A stretch of DNA of 64,000 nucleotides from Flammulina velutipes (taxonomy: Eukaryota > Basidiomycota > Agaricomycetes > Agaricales > Physalacriaceae), in assembly GCA_011800155.1 (NCBI GenBank), contig CM022373.1, positions 2,232,001 to 2,296,000 on the forward strand, written 5' to 3'. Numbering within the stretch: position 1 is the stretch's first letter; every line of letters starts with the position of its first letter. The notes below the pieces were generated by a model, which did not search any database, was not told the origin of the DNA, and saw nothing but the letters and a program-made list of their open reading frames with translations. A program made the translations under genes and the position numbers. Shown here piece by piece: positions 1 through 11,417 of this stretch.

Positions 1-947
1 GATGATCTAGAGAGCTTGCTGATCAGCATCTACGATGGACCGTGAGTTCCTATCCTTTCATCCTTCTTTTGACCATGCGCTCAACATTTGTATTGTATAG
101 AACCTTCGGTGACAATGGCGTGGAAGATTTCCGGGTCGTGTCCGGTATCATTCGCCTATCGACCAAATACATCATCGAGAGTCTACGGGAGAAGGCCTTA
201 GCGCATCTCAATGTGGCGTGGCCATCGACCTTGAAAGGCTGGGAAGCACGTGAGGACTACGCCCGATATTGTGAGCTAGACCCGACACGCCTTGGCCGCG
301 TCTATCCATCCCCGATTGTAAGTCGCGATCTCATAGTTTCAACGCCCTTCTTTCTCAACGCCACTCAGGCTGTAATCAACCTCGCACACGAGGTGGCGGC
401 GCCATCCCTCTTACCTTCCGCCTTCTACGACATTTGCCGATATCCTTTCTGTCAGATCTTCGAGCCGGGAGAAGAAGGCTCCCTCTACGATCCCACGCTC
501 TCTCTTTCACCTGCAGATACCCAACGCCTTTGCCTAGGGAAAGAAGTCGCCCAACAGACGATCACTACTCTGATACAAGCCATGGGGACGAGTCAATACA
601 TCCGGAGTTCCCAGCCCATGCTCTCGCACATCAGAAAGACGTCTTCTGGTGGGATATGCGTGTCTGCGGCGGCATGTCGTAAGGATTTCTCAGAGCTCGT
701 GGAACTCGCCACTCAGCATTACCTGTTCGACCGAGAGCGAGGTTTCTGTGACCCACTTTACGCCGCGGAGGAGCTCGGACAGCTCAAGAGCGCAGATCTC
801 TCGGAATGCAAGCCTTGTGCGCGGTCGCTGGAGGCATGGGCGGCGCGGGAGCGGCAAAAGATGTGGAAGATGATTCCCCTATGGTTCCGCTTGCAAGAGT
901 TTTCCCCATCTCCTTCGAGGGAGATGTCGCCTCGGTCGCCTCAATAA
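1..947 (+). CDS. BTB/POZ-domain protein, 3' part (5' end outside window)
   Basis: The reading frame is open from base 1, so the gene starts before the window. Intron 42-100 (GTGAGT..TAG) joins the first exon to the next and gives a continuous BTB-type sequence (D-G-P-T-F..., then V-S-G-I-I-R-L-S-T-K-Y). A second intron, 318-368, is a multiple of three, so the frame stays open through it. Removing it restores the family motif A-V-I-N-L-A-H-E-V, which is why I infer it is spliced. The C-terminal part has paired cysteines (for example C-K-P-C) as in the many BTB proteins expanded in mushroom genomes. These are thought to act in protein-protein interaction or as ubiquitin-ligase adaptors; the specific partner is unknown. 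The stop is TAA at 945-947. Confidence 0.8.
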
Positions 948-1115
948 ATCATAATAATCTCAGCGTTTCGATCAAGTTTTATTCATCTATCGATCTCACT
1001 GTACGCAGTACTGTATTATCCTGTCACATTTATGCCTACTCATGATGTATATCTTACACACTTATAGCGATTAAGAATTTCAGTTGTTCAGCTTGATATT
1101 GACATTATTCTCTAC

Positions 1116-2774
1116 TTAGAGGACAGGAACAGCTGCCGCTACAACATCGTCTGCTGAACCCATCTTATCCCCGAGTTCGTTCAGTAAACGGTTCAGCTCC
1201 TCCGCCTCTTTCGTCAACTGTGCAACTGTTATTTCCGACGTTTCTGGTTTTGGTGGGGGCTCCTTCCAGCTCAATTCATCCACAGCATTCTTCACCACAC
1301 CACTCCAGGTTTGCCCAGTCTTGTCTAAACGTTCGGCAATTTGGTCTTTTATTCTGCGACAAGCACCTGCACCATCGTAGCCAAATCCAGTGTAGACCTG
1401 GACCATTGATGCACCCGCTTTTGCATACTCGAGTGCGTCGTCTCCGGTAAACACGCCGCCACAGCCGATGAGAGGTATTGTGCTAGGTAGATTTTGCCGT
1501 AACGTTCTAAGGGCTCGAAGGGAGTATTCCTTTACTGGTACTCCAGATAGCCCGCCGGTTTGGACTTTGTTAGCTGGGAAAAGGTTGGCAAGAGAACCCC
1601 AATCCGGCTAGAAACGCACGTACCGTTCTTAAGAGTTGAAGGACGAGCGATAGTAGTATTACTGACAATGACGCCGTCAATGCTGCTCTGCCTAATCACT
1701 GCAGCGATTTCCACAAGCTGTTCATGGTCCAAATCAGGTGCTAATTTGAGGACGAGTTTAGGCTTTGTCGGTATCTCGTCTCGGGCGGTAGTGACACCTT
1801 TCAGCAGTTTTTCAAGAATATCCTTGTTCTGCAAGCCTCTATGAAGTGTCAGTAAACGGCTATATTGATTAGAAGCACCAACCTTAAGCCAGGCATATTT
1901 GGGCTGGAGACATTGACAACCAGAACGTCTGAGTATGGCCCAAAAGTCTTAACGCCTGCCACGAAGTCATCTATAGAATCGACAGGTGACTTTTTATTTT
2001 TGCCGAGGTTGACTGCCAGCATAGAATCTGGGCGGAAGGAAGCGCTATCAATATTTGCGGAGGGAAACGTTGGTATGCGGGCCTTTATGCGAGATAGGAC
2101 TGTCATATGGCCTTGCGATGGGAAGCCCATACGGTTAATGAGACCACTGTCTTCTGGGAGGTGGAATATCCGTGGTCTGGGATTTCCGGGCTGTTATACA
2201 TTGATTAGTTTGCGGTCAAGTCAAGCAGGAGTTTAGCTACCTCTGGATTTGGCGTAACGCTGCCAACTTCTACCCAGCTAAAACCAAGGTCAAAGAGACC
2301 TGATGAATGTTAGCTACGAGAGTAAAATGTTTGAGATAATACATACCGTCTATGGCCTCGCCGTCTTTGTCAAATCCTGCAGCTAGTCCGATTGGATTGG
2401 ATATAGTTTTTCCCCAGAGCTATTTTGTGTTCATTAATTGCGCGTAGGGGAGTTGTCGAACGCACTGTGAGCTTGAGCCTGTCATCATCCTTCACCGGAT
2501 CCTTTGGTCCCAGTCCACTCCTCAAGACCTTGACCGCAATCTGGTGTCCCGTTTCCGCGTCGAATGAATATCTCAGCACCGGTGTGAGCAGATAACGATG
2601 AAGAGCAGAACGCGCATCAAAGTAGTAGACTGCGAAAAGGCCGGCAGAGAGCGTAAATACGGTTGCGTAGAGGCCTGTTCGCAGTGGGGAGGACGCGGAG
2701 GAGGATGCAGACGTAAATAATGTCCGCCGCTGTCTGAAGAGCTGCTTCGAAGCTGCCTGGCGTAATGCAGCCAT
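1116..2774 (-). CDS. Dihydroorotate dehydrogenase (quinone), mitochondrial
   Basis: This enzyme oxidises dihydroorotate to orotate in pyrimidine synthesis, passing electrons to ubiquinone at the inner mitochondrial membrane. The N-terminus starting at 2774 (M-A-A-L-R-Q) is rich in Arg/Ser/Ala like a mitochondrial presequence and is followed by one membrane helix ([15 protein letters not shown]). An in-frame ATG at 2822 would add 16 residues. Splicing short introns joins class-2 hallmarks: [40 protein letters not shown] and Q-T-G-G-L-S-G-V-P, ending with I-G-C-G-G-V-F-T-G and Y-T-G-F-G-Y-D-G. About five introns are needed. It is a complete, membrane-anchored class-2 enzyme, unlike the soluble class-1 form of budding yeast. 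It is divergent from the CBM19 gene. Confidence 0.93.
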
Positions 2775-3347
2775 TGAGCTCACCGTCGTGGTTGATGGCA
2801 AGGGTGATTTCGGACCGTCCAATTCTGTTCCCGACGTTCATCATCATCTCCCCACTGCGCATTATCTGTCCTTGCATTGTTGACATCTCGTCAACTACAA
2901 ATTGTAGCTCACCTCATGCTCTGTCGCCATACGATATGGAGCTGGATTATCATGCGCGTTTCATCTATTTCGCATGCACACCGAGTCTCCGTCTAGCCAG
3001 TCTCGAAAAATGCTTTTACTGCGATACTACTTACTCTACTAAGACCATAGGCTTTGGTGGATCCCAAATTCAATTTGTTAAACAGACACACCTTGTATTG
3101 ACTCGTGGGCTATTCAAAGCTATTTCATGGACGCTCGATCTGGCCTAGCAACCAATTCTACTCGTATGGAAACGGACCATGTGAGCCCTCTGAGCCTGTT
3201 CGATCCCTTCGTTTAAAGCTCGGATCCTCCTGAGCTCGTCTCGCCATCTTTTCCCTCTCACTCTCATTCACTTTTCATTCTTTTCCTTCTTCACATTGAG
3301 CCGGGTGCTCCGACTTGCAACACCTTTATTCTTCATTCATTCAAACA
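2775..3347. other. Divergent intergenic region
   Basis: This 573-bp stretch separates the dihydroorotate dehydrogenase gene (minus) from the CBM19-like gene (plus), so it should hold both promoters. The last 100 bases before 3348 are pyrimidine-rich (CTCTCACTCTCATT...), which is common just upstream of fungal start codons. I see no gene. Confidence 0.5.
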
Positions 3348-4919
3348 ATGGTCCACTTCAATGCTGGGATAATTGGCACACTCGCTATTAGTGTCGCGGC
3401 CGTTCAAGGTGCTCCCGTCGTCAAGCGGATCGCGCAAGTCATCACGGACTCCACCGCGAAATGGGAACAAGCATGCGTAACTACCAGTTTTTTTTTTCAA
3501 TGGACTGGGCTCGGGCTGACTGATCTCTTTAGATCGCAGCTGGCGGTGCTCAACAATGCAATCCCATTTCTGTCGCAGCTTTCAGTACTCTTCTCGCAGC
3601 GGCAGGCCCTTGTGCTCAACAAGACTCGGCTGACGCGATGATCGACCTCGCCAAGTCCCTCAATGACGATCCCGACATGATCAACCTTGCTCAAATATTC
3701 GCTCAGCAGCCTCGTAACACTGTCAGTCACCATTTCTTTTCAATGCTTGTATCTAACTCTTTCTCCGCAGCCAACTTCACAGAGTGTTCAGTATTGTCAA
3801 ACTGCCCCCAAGAACGCAGAACTCAATGGCCTTTTCCAATGCCAGTTCGCGGGTGCTAATCCTACCACTTTTGTTGGCGGCGTCGCAGTTGGTGCAGAGG
3901 GTACAATCCCTTTTGGCCTGAACGCGCCGCTTGACCCAGCTGGCTCTTGCCCCGCTAACCCGGATGGCCCTATTGCGGATGGCACACAGCTGGTTGACAT
4001 TACTCAAAATCCCGGATCTGGCGGGAATGGGTCTGCCGATTCTGGGAACAATTCCAGCGACGGGACCGCAGCGGGGGACGAGGCTGCTGATGATTCTTCT
4101 TCTCCAACTTCAACTGTGCCGGCCACAATTCCTTCAAGTATTCCATCCACTGGCGCTGCCAATGGCAATGGGTTCTTACTTCAGAATGGTCAAGACGCAC
4201 AAGCTTTGAATGCTCAATTCGCCTCTTTAACGAGGGACTCAGCATGCCAAGGTAAGGGATATTCGCCTGAGCCATGAGGTGATATTCACGTCCACCAGAT
4301 GGTGAAAACGCGTGCGTCGACAACGGGTTCGCTCAATGCGTTGGCGGCTCATTCGTTGTGTCTGCCTGCAACACCGGACTGACATGTGCTGCGCTCCCGT
4401 TGGTCAATTCGCCGGGAACATCTATTGCTTGCACTACCGAGGCAGACGCAGAGGCTAGGATCGCAGCGACCGGCGCAACTGGGGGGATTGTTGGAGACGG
4501 TTCTGCAGCTACCGTACCCGTACCTAGCACCCAGACCAGCCCGGCTACCGGTTCAGCAGCTCCCGCAACATCACCATCTACCTCTGGTGGCGACGTCAAA
4601 CTTCAAAACGGCCAAGCCGCACAGCAACAAAACGCCAAGTTCGCTACACTCACCAGTAGCTCAACATGTCAAGGTCACTATGTTTGTATCGAGTCATTCT
4701 TACGCTGACTCTTGAACAGATGGCGAGAATGCATGTGTGGATGGCGGGTTTGCTCAATGTGTTGGAGGATCATTTGTTGTGACCCAGTGCGGCTCTGGCC
4801 TCCAGTGCTTCGCTCTACCACTCGTCAACTCCGCAGGAACTTCAATCACTTGCTCGACGGCAGCTGATGCGGAAGCTAGGATTGCAGCAGCTGGTGCTAC
4901 AGGCGGAATCAGTGGTTGA
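3348..4919 (+). CDS. Secreted protein with two CBM19-like chitin-binding domains
   Basis: The start at 3348 gives a signal peptide (M-V-H-F-N-A-G-I-I-G-T-L-A-I-S-V-A-A-V-Q-G-A). An N-terminal region of about 120 residues with Cys and Gln follows, then a Ser/Thr/Gly/Pro-rich linker. The C-terminal half is two copies of one domain of about 85 residues: F/V-x-L-Q-N-G-Q-x-A-Q..., C-Q-D-G-E-N-A-C-V-D, F-A-Q-C-V-G-G-S-F-V-V, A-L-P-L-V-N-S, A-R-I-A-A-x-G-A-T-G-G. This matches the fungal CBM19 pattern known from chitinases. No catalytic domain is present, so the likely role is binding chitin outside the cell. Four introns are visible: after E-Q-A-C, after P-R-N-T, and one inside each domain at the same place (after C-Q). 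The CBM19 assignment is from remembered family pattern. Confidence 0.8.
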
Positions 4920-5099
4920 GGCATCGCTGGCTCCGTATCCTTCTTTTTATGCTTATCTAAATTTGGGAGACGTCCTACAATGTGCTTATGTACACCTATA
5001 ATTGCGAGCATAATGTAGAACAATGTGTGGCGTCGTCAAAGATCGAAGTCGGCAACCGTTGATTTGTGATTCCTAGGGCGTATAATTTATCTCTTTTCG

Positions 5100-5980
5100 T
5101 TCGTACGTCGACAGTGACAGACATAGTGGGCACTCAGGCCTCAGTCTCACCCTACACACGGCCGCCAACGTATTTTAATACTCTGGATTTGCAAGTTTGG
5201 AGATGCAATTTCCATTACCGACGACCATCTACGATGGGCTGGAATACTTCACTCACTCAGAGAAATCCACATTCTTCGGATTCGGCTCCAAAGCTCTGCA
5301 AGGTGCGCATCTGCTCTGACTTGGAGAACTTTGACAGTTCTCGAATTAAAATTCCATGGCCCCAGATTACCGACGTGGCGTGGATAGACAAACAGCCCGT
5401 CTGAAATGTTGACTGGACTGAGGCTGCCAGGCTTGACGTCGTTGTCCATCTGCTCTTTCATCGGAGAAGACATAATCCGGGAAGCATACGAATCGCGCAA
5501 CACACGCAGCAGTGCGCAACTGGTTGCTTTGCATCAGGAGACAGGAAATAATCTCAAGCATTTATCAATCCCATTCTTCTTCAAGTTCTTGCCAAGCGAT
5601 GCATTGGCGGGTTTCAGGACAATGCTGGCTAGTACCCCGCACTTGTCGAGTTTGGAGATCTCTCTGCTGGATAGTGATACGGAAGACTACGAGGACGAGT
5701 ACTAGTGTCTGTCTATCTGCACGGCCGTTTTACAGGATCTTCATCTTCGGATGGTTCCGTGTTTGGAGAGCCTCACCATTCGCGGTCGCCTCATGAGGAT
5801 ATCGATTCCGGTTGTAATGATGATCACGAAGAGCTGAGGAGGAGTGGAACATCTGGCGTTGTGAAATTGGAACAAGTGGTGTTCAAAGGCGTCGATCGAT
5901 TTTCTATCGAGAATCAAGTCAAGGTCCACTTTGAACATTTTTTGGAAGACGGTATGCATGTGTATGTAGACCATACATAA
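5100..5980 (+). pseudogene. Decayed F-box/LRR-type gene
   Basis: Three successive open stretches in different frames read like the second half of an Agaricomycete F-box/leucine-rich protein. The first (about 5190-5400) contains I-P-W-P-Q-I-T-D-V-A-W. The second (5406-5705) has L-T-G-L-R-L-P-G-L-T-S-L-S-I and T-P-H-L-S-S-L-E-I-S-L-L. The third (up to 5980) ends V-K-L-E-Q-V-V-F-K-G, E-D-G-M-H-V-Y-V, as such proteins usually do. Stops and frame changes separate them (for example at 5402-5406 and 5703-5705) with no convincing introns, and no F-box is visible upstream. I infer a relic. A strongly mis-spliced real gene cannot be excluded. Confidence 0.45.
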
Positions 5981-6087
5981 TTTTATTCGTGCAGTTGAAT
6001 TTGTGGACAAGGTTGAGTGAAATCAGGAAAGTCGGTACCAGTAAACAACGGTCAACACCTTTCGGTCGCTGACCACCATCTGTTCCA

Positions 6088-8310
6088 ATGGATAAGAAAC
6101 GTCCTCATGAAGGCGGCGAGGCGTCGGCCAGCAAGAAGGCCAAAACGTGAGCCTCGAATTACTCGGAATTTCATTAACTAACTCTTAGCAGTGACGCAGT
6201 GAGTGCAAATCCATTCCCTTCCGCCACCTTTCGCCAAGGTGATTATCCTCATTTGAGCTCGCTTTCTCATCATGTTTCTATGATTTTTCCGTTACAGAAT
6301 GGTGCTACTGGGTCTGCAACGGGGCTTAGTGTGAGTAATACATATTTTGAAGGGAACCATGAGCTAACTAAGACTTGTCTTTAGGCGCAAGCCGCCCTTA
6401 TCGCACAAAAACGCGCCGAGATTACCGCCAAACTTGCTGCTATGAAAGGCTCTGGAGCCATACCAGCCTTAGCGGCCAAGCCTGCTGTACCAACCTCTGC
6501 CCCGAAACCGTCTCCCACTCTGTCAACTCCTGCGCTCTCGGACGATCTACAACGAAGAATCGAAGAGGCGAAGCGGAAGGTTCAGAATGCGCAGAACAAA
6601 CTTTCGCGCCGTGATGGCCCCCGTGAAGTGAGTACCAATGCCAGTGTTGTCGTCGCTTCTTAATGTCCATCACAGGCGGCTCCTCAGACAAGAAAAAATA
6701 ATACCCGTCCTCCAGAACCTGCACCTCAACCCGGACTTGGCCTCAAGATGGCGGCTCATCCTCTTCTGCTTGATACCACTCCCGCTGCCCCACAATCGAA
6801 GAAAGATAGGTACAAACCAATGCAGCCCAAGTTCGCATCAATCAAGGTGATATTTTATCCATCTGCAATTCTGCTAATCGCCAATGCCAAGCTAGGCTAA
6901 TACGCGTAATGTACCAACACCTCCACCTGCCCCAATACCCGTTCCTATCATGGAGGCATCGAATCCTTACACGTCTAAAGAACCGATCGATGGCATGGTG
7001 CCCAGAGACAGGATTGGTCGCAACTTTAGGTTCAATCCCAAAGGGAAATATGTGGCAATCGCAGACCAAGTGCGAAAGGATGCCCAGCTGGAGGCTCTCA
7101 AGCAGCGTATCGCCGACCAGGCTCGTAAGGCTGGCTTGGACAGTGACATGGGAATAGAGAAAAGCATCAAGGTAACCTCGCTCGTTTCGCTCTTTGGTTG
7201 CTTGAACCTTACAATCACGTAGCGAGCTCCCCCTCCAGACGCCGAATGGTGGGATGCCGGTCTTCTGCCAAATCAGAATTACAATGACTTGGAATTGGGG
7301 ATGGAGAAACTGAACATTAACACTCCGGATTCACCTATCACGATCTACATCCAGCATCCCATTCCCATTCCCGCCCCGGGCGATAAGAACAAGAACGAAC
7401 TCAAACCCCTGATGTTGACGAGCAAGGAACAGAAGAAGATGAGGAAGCTTCGTCGTGCCGGAGAGCTGCAGGACAAGCGAGACAGGATTCGAATGGGGTT
7501 GTTGCCTCCTGATCCACCGAAAGGTGCGCTATTTTTTTTCTACCTCTTGTTTCGGGGACTCAATTATCCCCTTCCTACAGTACGGTTGGCAAATTTAATG
7601 AAGGTGTTAACTAGCGACGCGATACAGGATCCTACCCGTGTTGAGGCGAGGGTACGACGGGAGGTAGCGATGCGGAAGCATAATCATGAGAAGATGAATA
7701 CGGAGCGCAAGCTCACTGACGAACAACGGAGGGAGAAGATCGAGAGTAAAAAGGCCGATGAGGAGAAAAAGGGTATACAAGGCGCTGTCTTCAAGTTCGT
7801 CATTTCTTTTTTGGTCACATCTATCGTGTGTTGACTTTGTTTGACAGGATAAAGAAGCTTAGCGATCCTTCGCATCAATTCAAAGTGCGCAAGAATGCAG
7901 AGCAAATGAACCTCACGGGGGTGTGCATCTTGAATCCGTCGTTCAGCATGGTCCATGTTGAGGGCGCACCTAAATTCATTCGGCAATACAAGAAACTCAT
8001 GATGCATCGTATCGGATGGACGGAGGCCTCACGACCGCGCGGAGGAGAGGATGTGGATATTGCTGAACCCGTCGAGGGCGAAAGTTCTGCACCTGCTGTT
8101 CCCACCAGTGCACCTATCGAGCCCGTGTCTTTGGACGACAACAAATGTTGGCTGGTCTGGGAAGGCGATTTGAGGGATCGATCGTTCAACAACTTTAGGG
8201 TAAAGCATTGCGAATCTGACCGGTCAGCCAAGGAGATTCTAGGTGAGAAGTTGAAAGGCTATTGGGATCAGGCGAAGAATTGGAAGGGAGAGGAGGAAGA
8301 GTTTTTCTGA
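6088..8310 (+). CDS. PRP3: U4/U6 snRNP protein Prp3
   Basis: Prp3 is a core protein of the U4/U6 and U4/U6.U5 snRNPs, needed for spliceosome assembly in the nucleus. The start at 6088 gives a basic N-terminus (M-D-K-K-R-P-H-E-G-G). About eight short introns join a protein of roughly 580 residues. The middle carries the PRP3 domain (N-P-Y-x-S-K-E... then R-x-R-I-G-R-N-F-R-F-N-P-K-G-K-Y), then a W-W-D-x-G-L-L region, an acidic/basic helix (L-T-S-K-E-Q-K-K-M-R-K-L-R-R) and the L-A-N-L-M-K-V-L block. The C-terminus is the DUF1115 ferredoxin-like RNA-binding domain (M-V-H-V-E-G-A-P-K-F-I-R-Q-Y-K-K-L-M-M). The last intron starts at a GTTCGT donor inside F-K. All exon phases join without gaps. Confidence 0.92.
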
Positions 8311-8518
8311 CGATGTCGTTGTATCTTTTGATGTAGCGCCAGTGCTGCATGACTGCTAGTTGAATATCTAACCATTTCTCTGTCCTGGTGGAATGGTGAC
8401 GGCCGTTTGAACTTTTGGCTGGCACGATCAAGGTTAGGGTTCGATCAATCGACTACTCTTGAACAGAAACCACGACCATCACGACTACTAGTACTACTCC
8501 AATTCTACGACTCAAACC

Positions 8519-9200
8519 ATGCAGTCTCGCAGCGACAATTTTGAAGGCTGGCATTACCATCTCTCTCTTGGCGTTCTCAAGCAACGAACCATTTGGGGGC
8601 AGGATCTTCAAAAAGTCGATATTTAACCTGTCGTTTGACTGTTATCTAACCCTCCTCCCGTAGACGTTTTCTACAACTGAGCTCACTCTTCCTACACCAA
8701 CGTCCGCGACACCTCCATCTTACGACCCCACGCACTTCCCGCCAGCAGACAGCGACTCGCACTACATCACGAACGATCACGATCTCTCATTCACCAGCGA
8801 TACATCCATCTCTACAGACCGTTCTAACAGCTTTTCCTCCCCATCTACTTCTGGAATCGACCTCCATGGCTTAGGCCTCTTTGGCGTGGTCACCGTAAAC
8901 GACGAGCGATTTGACGGCCGGCTGCACCTTTCTTCTCGCTCATCTACATTCCCTTTCGAGGAGCCTGCCATCTCTGAAACGACTCTTGATGAGGTCTACG
9001 CGACGTTCTGCGGTCCCAAGAAGCAGAACCACAAAGGTCGCACGCGCGCGCGCACGGTTACTCCGCCATCTCGATCTCCTACTAGGCGTTCCTCCACGGA
9101 CTCTCTCACCCGCTCCACTATTTCGAGTGATCTGAAAAAGAAACCTAAAAGGGCGTGGTCAGCGTCGGGAAATCGGGAATGTAGGAGACGATTGACTTAG
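8519..9200 (+). CDS. Hypothetical Ser/Thr-rich protein
   Basis: I do not recognise this protein. The start at 8519 (M-Q-S-R-S-D-N-F-E-G-W) is followed by a 50-base intron (GTCGAT..GTAG) ending just before 8675, after which the frame stays open to 9200. The N-terminus (F-E-G-W-H-Y-H-L-S-L-G-V-L-K) looks folded. The remainder is low-complexity, rich in Ser, Thr, Pro and Asp, with a central patch G-L-G-L-F-G-V-V-T-V-N-D and a basic, phosphorylation-prone tail (R-S-P-T-R-R-S-S-T-D). It has no signal peptide or membrane segment, so it is probably cytoplasmic or nuclear and largely disordered. It lies about 200 bp downstream of PRP3 on the same strand. Confidence 0.55.
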
Positions 9201-9620
9201 GTGACTGGTGACTGGTGGTCTTATTTCTTTGGTATACTGGTGAATATAGAATCCTCAACCTTCGGCTATCCCTCTACGATAATTTTGACAGCGTCCCGAT
9301 CAATTTTCACAAAGGTGGCGGTGGCGCTCGGATTGTTCTTGATTTGACAATCATTCAAAGTATTAATGTTTGTGACCTGTCGGCGGCGACCTGTGCAATT
9401 TTGCGCTTTCTCGTTGGATTTCCGGCTCTGTTTATTAGGAGACACAATGAAAGTTGGGAAGACCTGCCGCTTTGATCTTGTAACACTCAAGGGCTATTTG
9501 AATGTGCGACTTTGCTTCCGTAGTGTTTGCTTTGTTCTTGGTTTCAGTTATTGCAACATCTTTGACCTCGTTGTCAGTCTATAAATTCCACGCCGCCGCC
9601 GCTTTGCTTCGCTCACCACC
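9201..9620. other. Intergenic region with TATA-like box
   Basis: No gene is visible in this 420-bp stretch. A TATAAAT sequence at 9580-9586 lies about 35 bp before the start codon of the next gene and is the only promoter-like element I can point to. Confidence 0.4.
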
Positions 9621-10496
9621 ATGCACTCGACTGGCCATTCGCTCTGCGACTTCACCTGGGGTCAACCTCAGTTGAAGCACTACCACCTGCTCATGTATCC
9701 ATACTGTACGCCCCATTTTCTCAACTCGTCTTTTCTTTTAATCCTGACCCAGCCTTCAGTATGTTCATGGGTCGAAAAAACGCCAACTTTGGGCATCTGG
9801 GATGAAGCAGGTTACATGACAGCTATGCAGCCCGAATCTTCGGATGAGTTATCTGAGGAGGGCCAAAGAAGTCCGTCAGAAATCTTTTAACGGCCCTCCT
9901 TGACGCTAATTAAAATCATAGTGCAACTTGCAGTGCCTGCAATATGGAAGACCTTGAAATCCAAATTCACTGAGGACTACATCAACGCACTTTGTCTCCC
10001 AGAAGATATCCTGGGTCTGAGAAAATGTAAGTCACTCGTCAGCCCGAAGCCTGAGTCCATATCCTCACGCATAATTGCAGTAATTGACGACGCCCGTTTG
10101 CTCATCATGCAAGCTTATCCTGACGAGTTTCGTGCACCTTTGTCTGCAGACGTAAGCATGAATATTTGGGCATGCGAGTGGATGTTAGACGTCGAGCTCT
10201 CGAGTCCACACCTCACCGACTATCAGCAAGAGATTCAAATACCGGGGACTGATGAGACGGGAAACAGCAGCAGGGCACTTACCATGATCGATCGGCACCT
10301 CAAGAAGGATTCCAATCCGTTGTATGACAACCTGCGATCTCAAATAAAGGGCAGGAGGAGTTGGCCATCTATAAGAGATTGTGAGTGCATTTATAAACGA
10401 ATCCCAGGTCCAAAATTGAACATTTTTTCTATAGGTATGACAAACATAGCTTTTCTGAGCATGGACAGGATGATGTTCCCTCCTTTAAAAAGCTGA
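9621..10496 (+). CDS. Hypothetical protein, five exons
   Basis: I do not recognise this protein. Four GT..AG introns of about 53-57 bases join exons in consistent phase: M-H-S-T-G-H-S-L-C-D..., L-C-S-W-V-E-K-T-P-T-L-G-I-W-D-E-A-G, E-E-G-Q-R-M-Q-L-A-V-P-A-I-W-K, L-R-K-L-I-D-D-A-R-L-L-I-M-Q-A-Y-P-D-E-F, and a short last exon ending at 10496. The central part (A-I-W-K-T-L-K-S-K-F-T-E-D-Y-I) is helical and charged. There is no signal peptide or membrane segment. The model rests on intron signals and on the intron at about 9863-9920 removing an in-frame stop. The short final exon is the least certain part. Confidence 0.5.
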
Positions 10497-10706
10497 GGAC
10501 TCGGGATTTGTTTATTCCAGGCAGCTGAAGAGTACACCCTAGTACGCCCATGTACTTCATAATCGATAACATGTAATATACAGTAAATACATCATGTAAA
10601 TAATTCTTCCCAGCCCCGCTGAAAATATGCTAATTGCTATGTCAAACGTGATTCTTCTCGAATTGTTGTAGAAATGCGGATGCTATGCTCATGGTAAGTG
10701 GTCAGA

Positions 10707-11111
10707 CTAGTGATGAACGGAGTAGGGTCCCGTACGTGTACTAGTATCGAATACTATTCCATTTCTGCGTGCGCGTCGTGCCTGACGATGCTGAAAACTT
10801 GGTGTCCTTGAAACAGCTTCGAATCCAGACGGGATGAACGAGAAACGACGAGAGTGTCTTGGGCGTGACGGACGCGTCAAACGCTTCCAAAGGAGAGTGA
10901 GGCGCCTTAATAATCCTTTGTGTTCTTTTGGCTGCAAAGGAACGCTTCCGGAGTCGGTAGAAGGGCGACGAGCGTACAGCCTATCGAGCTCAGGAATAAA
11001 TATCACATATCAAAGGAGGAAAACTTACTGGAGCTTTGACCTCAAAGTGTGACGCTTGGACGCAATGCTTGTACGGCGTTTGAAGGTGTGGCGAGAGCGG
11101 GTGCTGGGCAT
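10707..11111 (-). CDS. Small arginine-rich hypothetical protein
   Basis: Two exons joined by an intron of about 48 bases (donor GTAAGT near 11042, acceptor near 10994) give a protein of about 118 residues. It starts M-P-S-T-R-S-R-H-T-F-K-R-R-T-S and contains R-R-L-T-L-L-W-K-R-L-T-R-P-S-R-P-R-H-S-R-R and R-Q-A-R-R-A-R-R-N-G. About a quarter of the residues are Arg or Lys, so nuclear or RNA/DNA-associated behaviour is possible. I recognise no domain. The start codon at 11111 is about 300 bp from the Kap123 start on the opposite strand, so the two probably share a promoter region. Confidence 0.5.
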
Positions 11112-11417
11112 GTTGATCAAAGGAGTGGCGTATGATGAGGGATAGTGAATGAGGGTATGGAATGAGGTACCTGAAAGAGATTACTCAGGCTTATATCATT
11201 TTTAATACAATGAAAGGATTCCATTGACTCATTTTCTCATTGTGGTTCAATGGCCGTTCTGTTCCACGGAACAAACGCTTTCGACGCCACCAAGATCAGA
11301 GTTCCTAAAGGGGATGGAGATTGCCGGATTATAACTCCGACAAAATTTTCAAAAGATCTACATTTTCATCTTTTCCCATCTCCCTTCATCCGTCTTCTGC
11401 CACATTCCTCTGTGACG
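11112..11417. other. Shared divergent promoter region
   Basis: This 306-bp gap lies between the small Arg-rich gene (minus) and the importin gene (plus). The segment before 11418 is pyrimidine-rich. No gene is seen. Confidence 0.4.
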
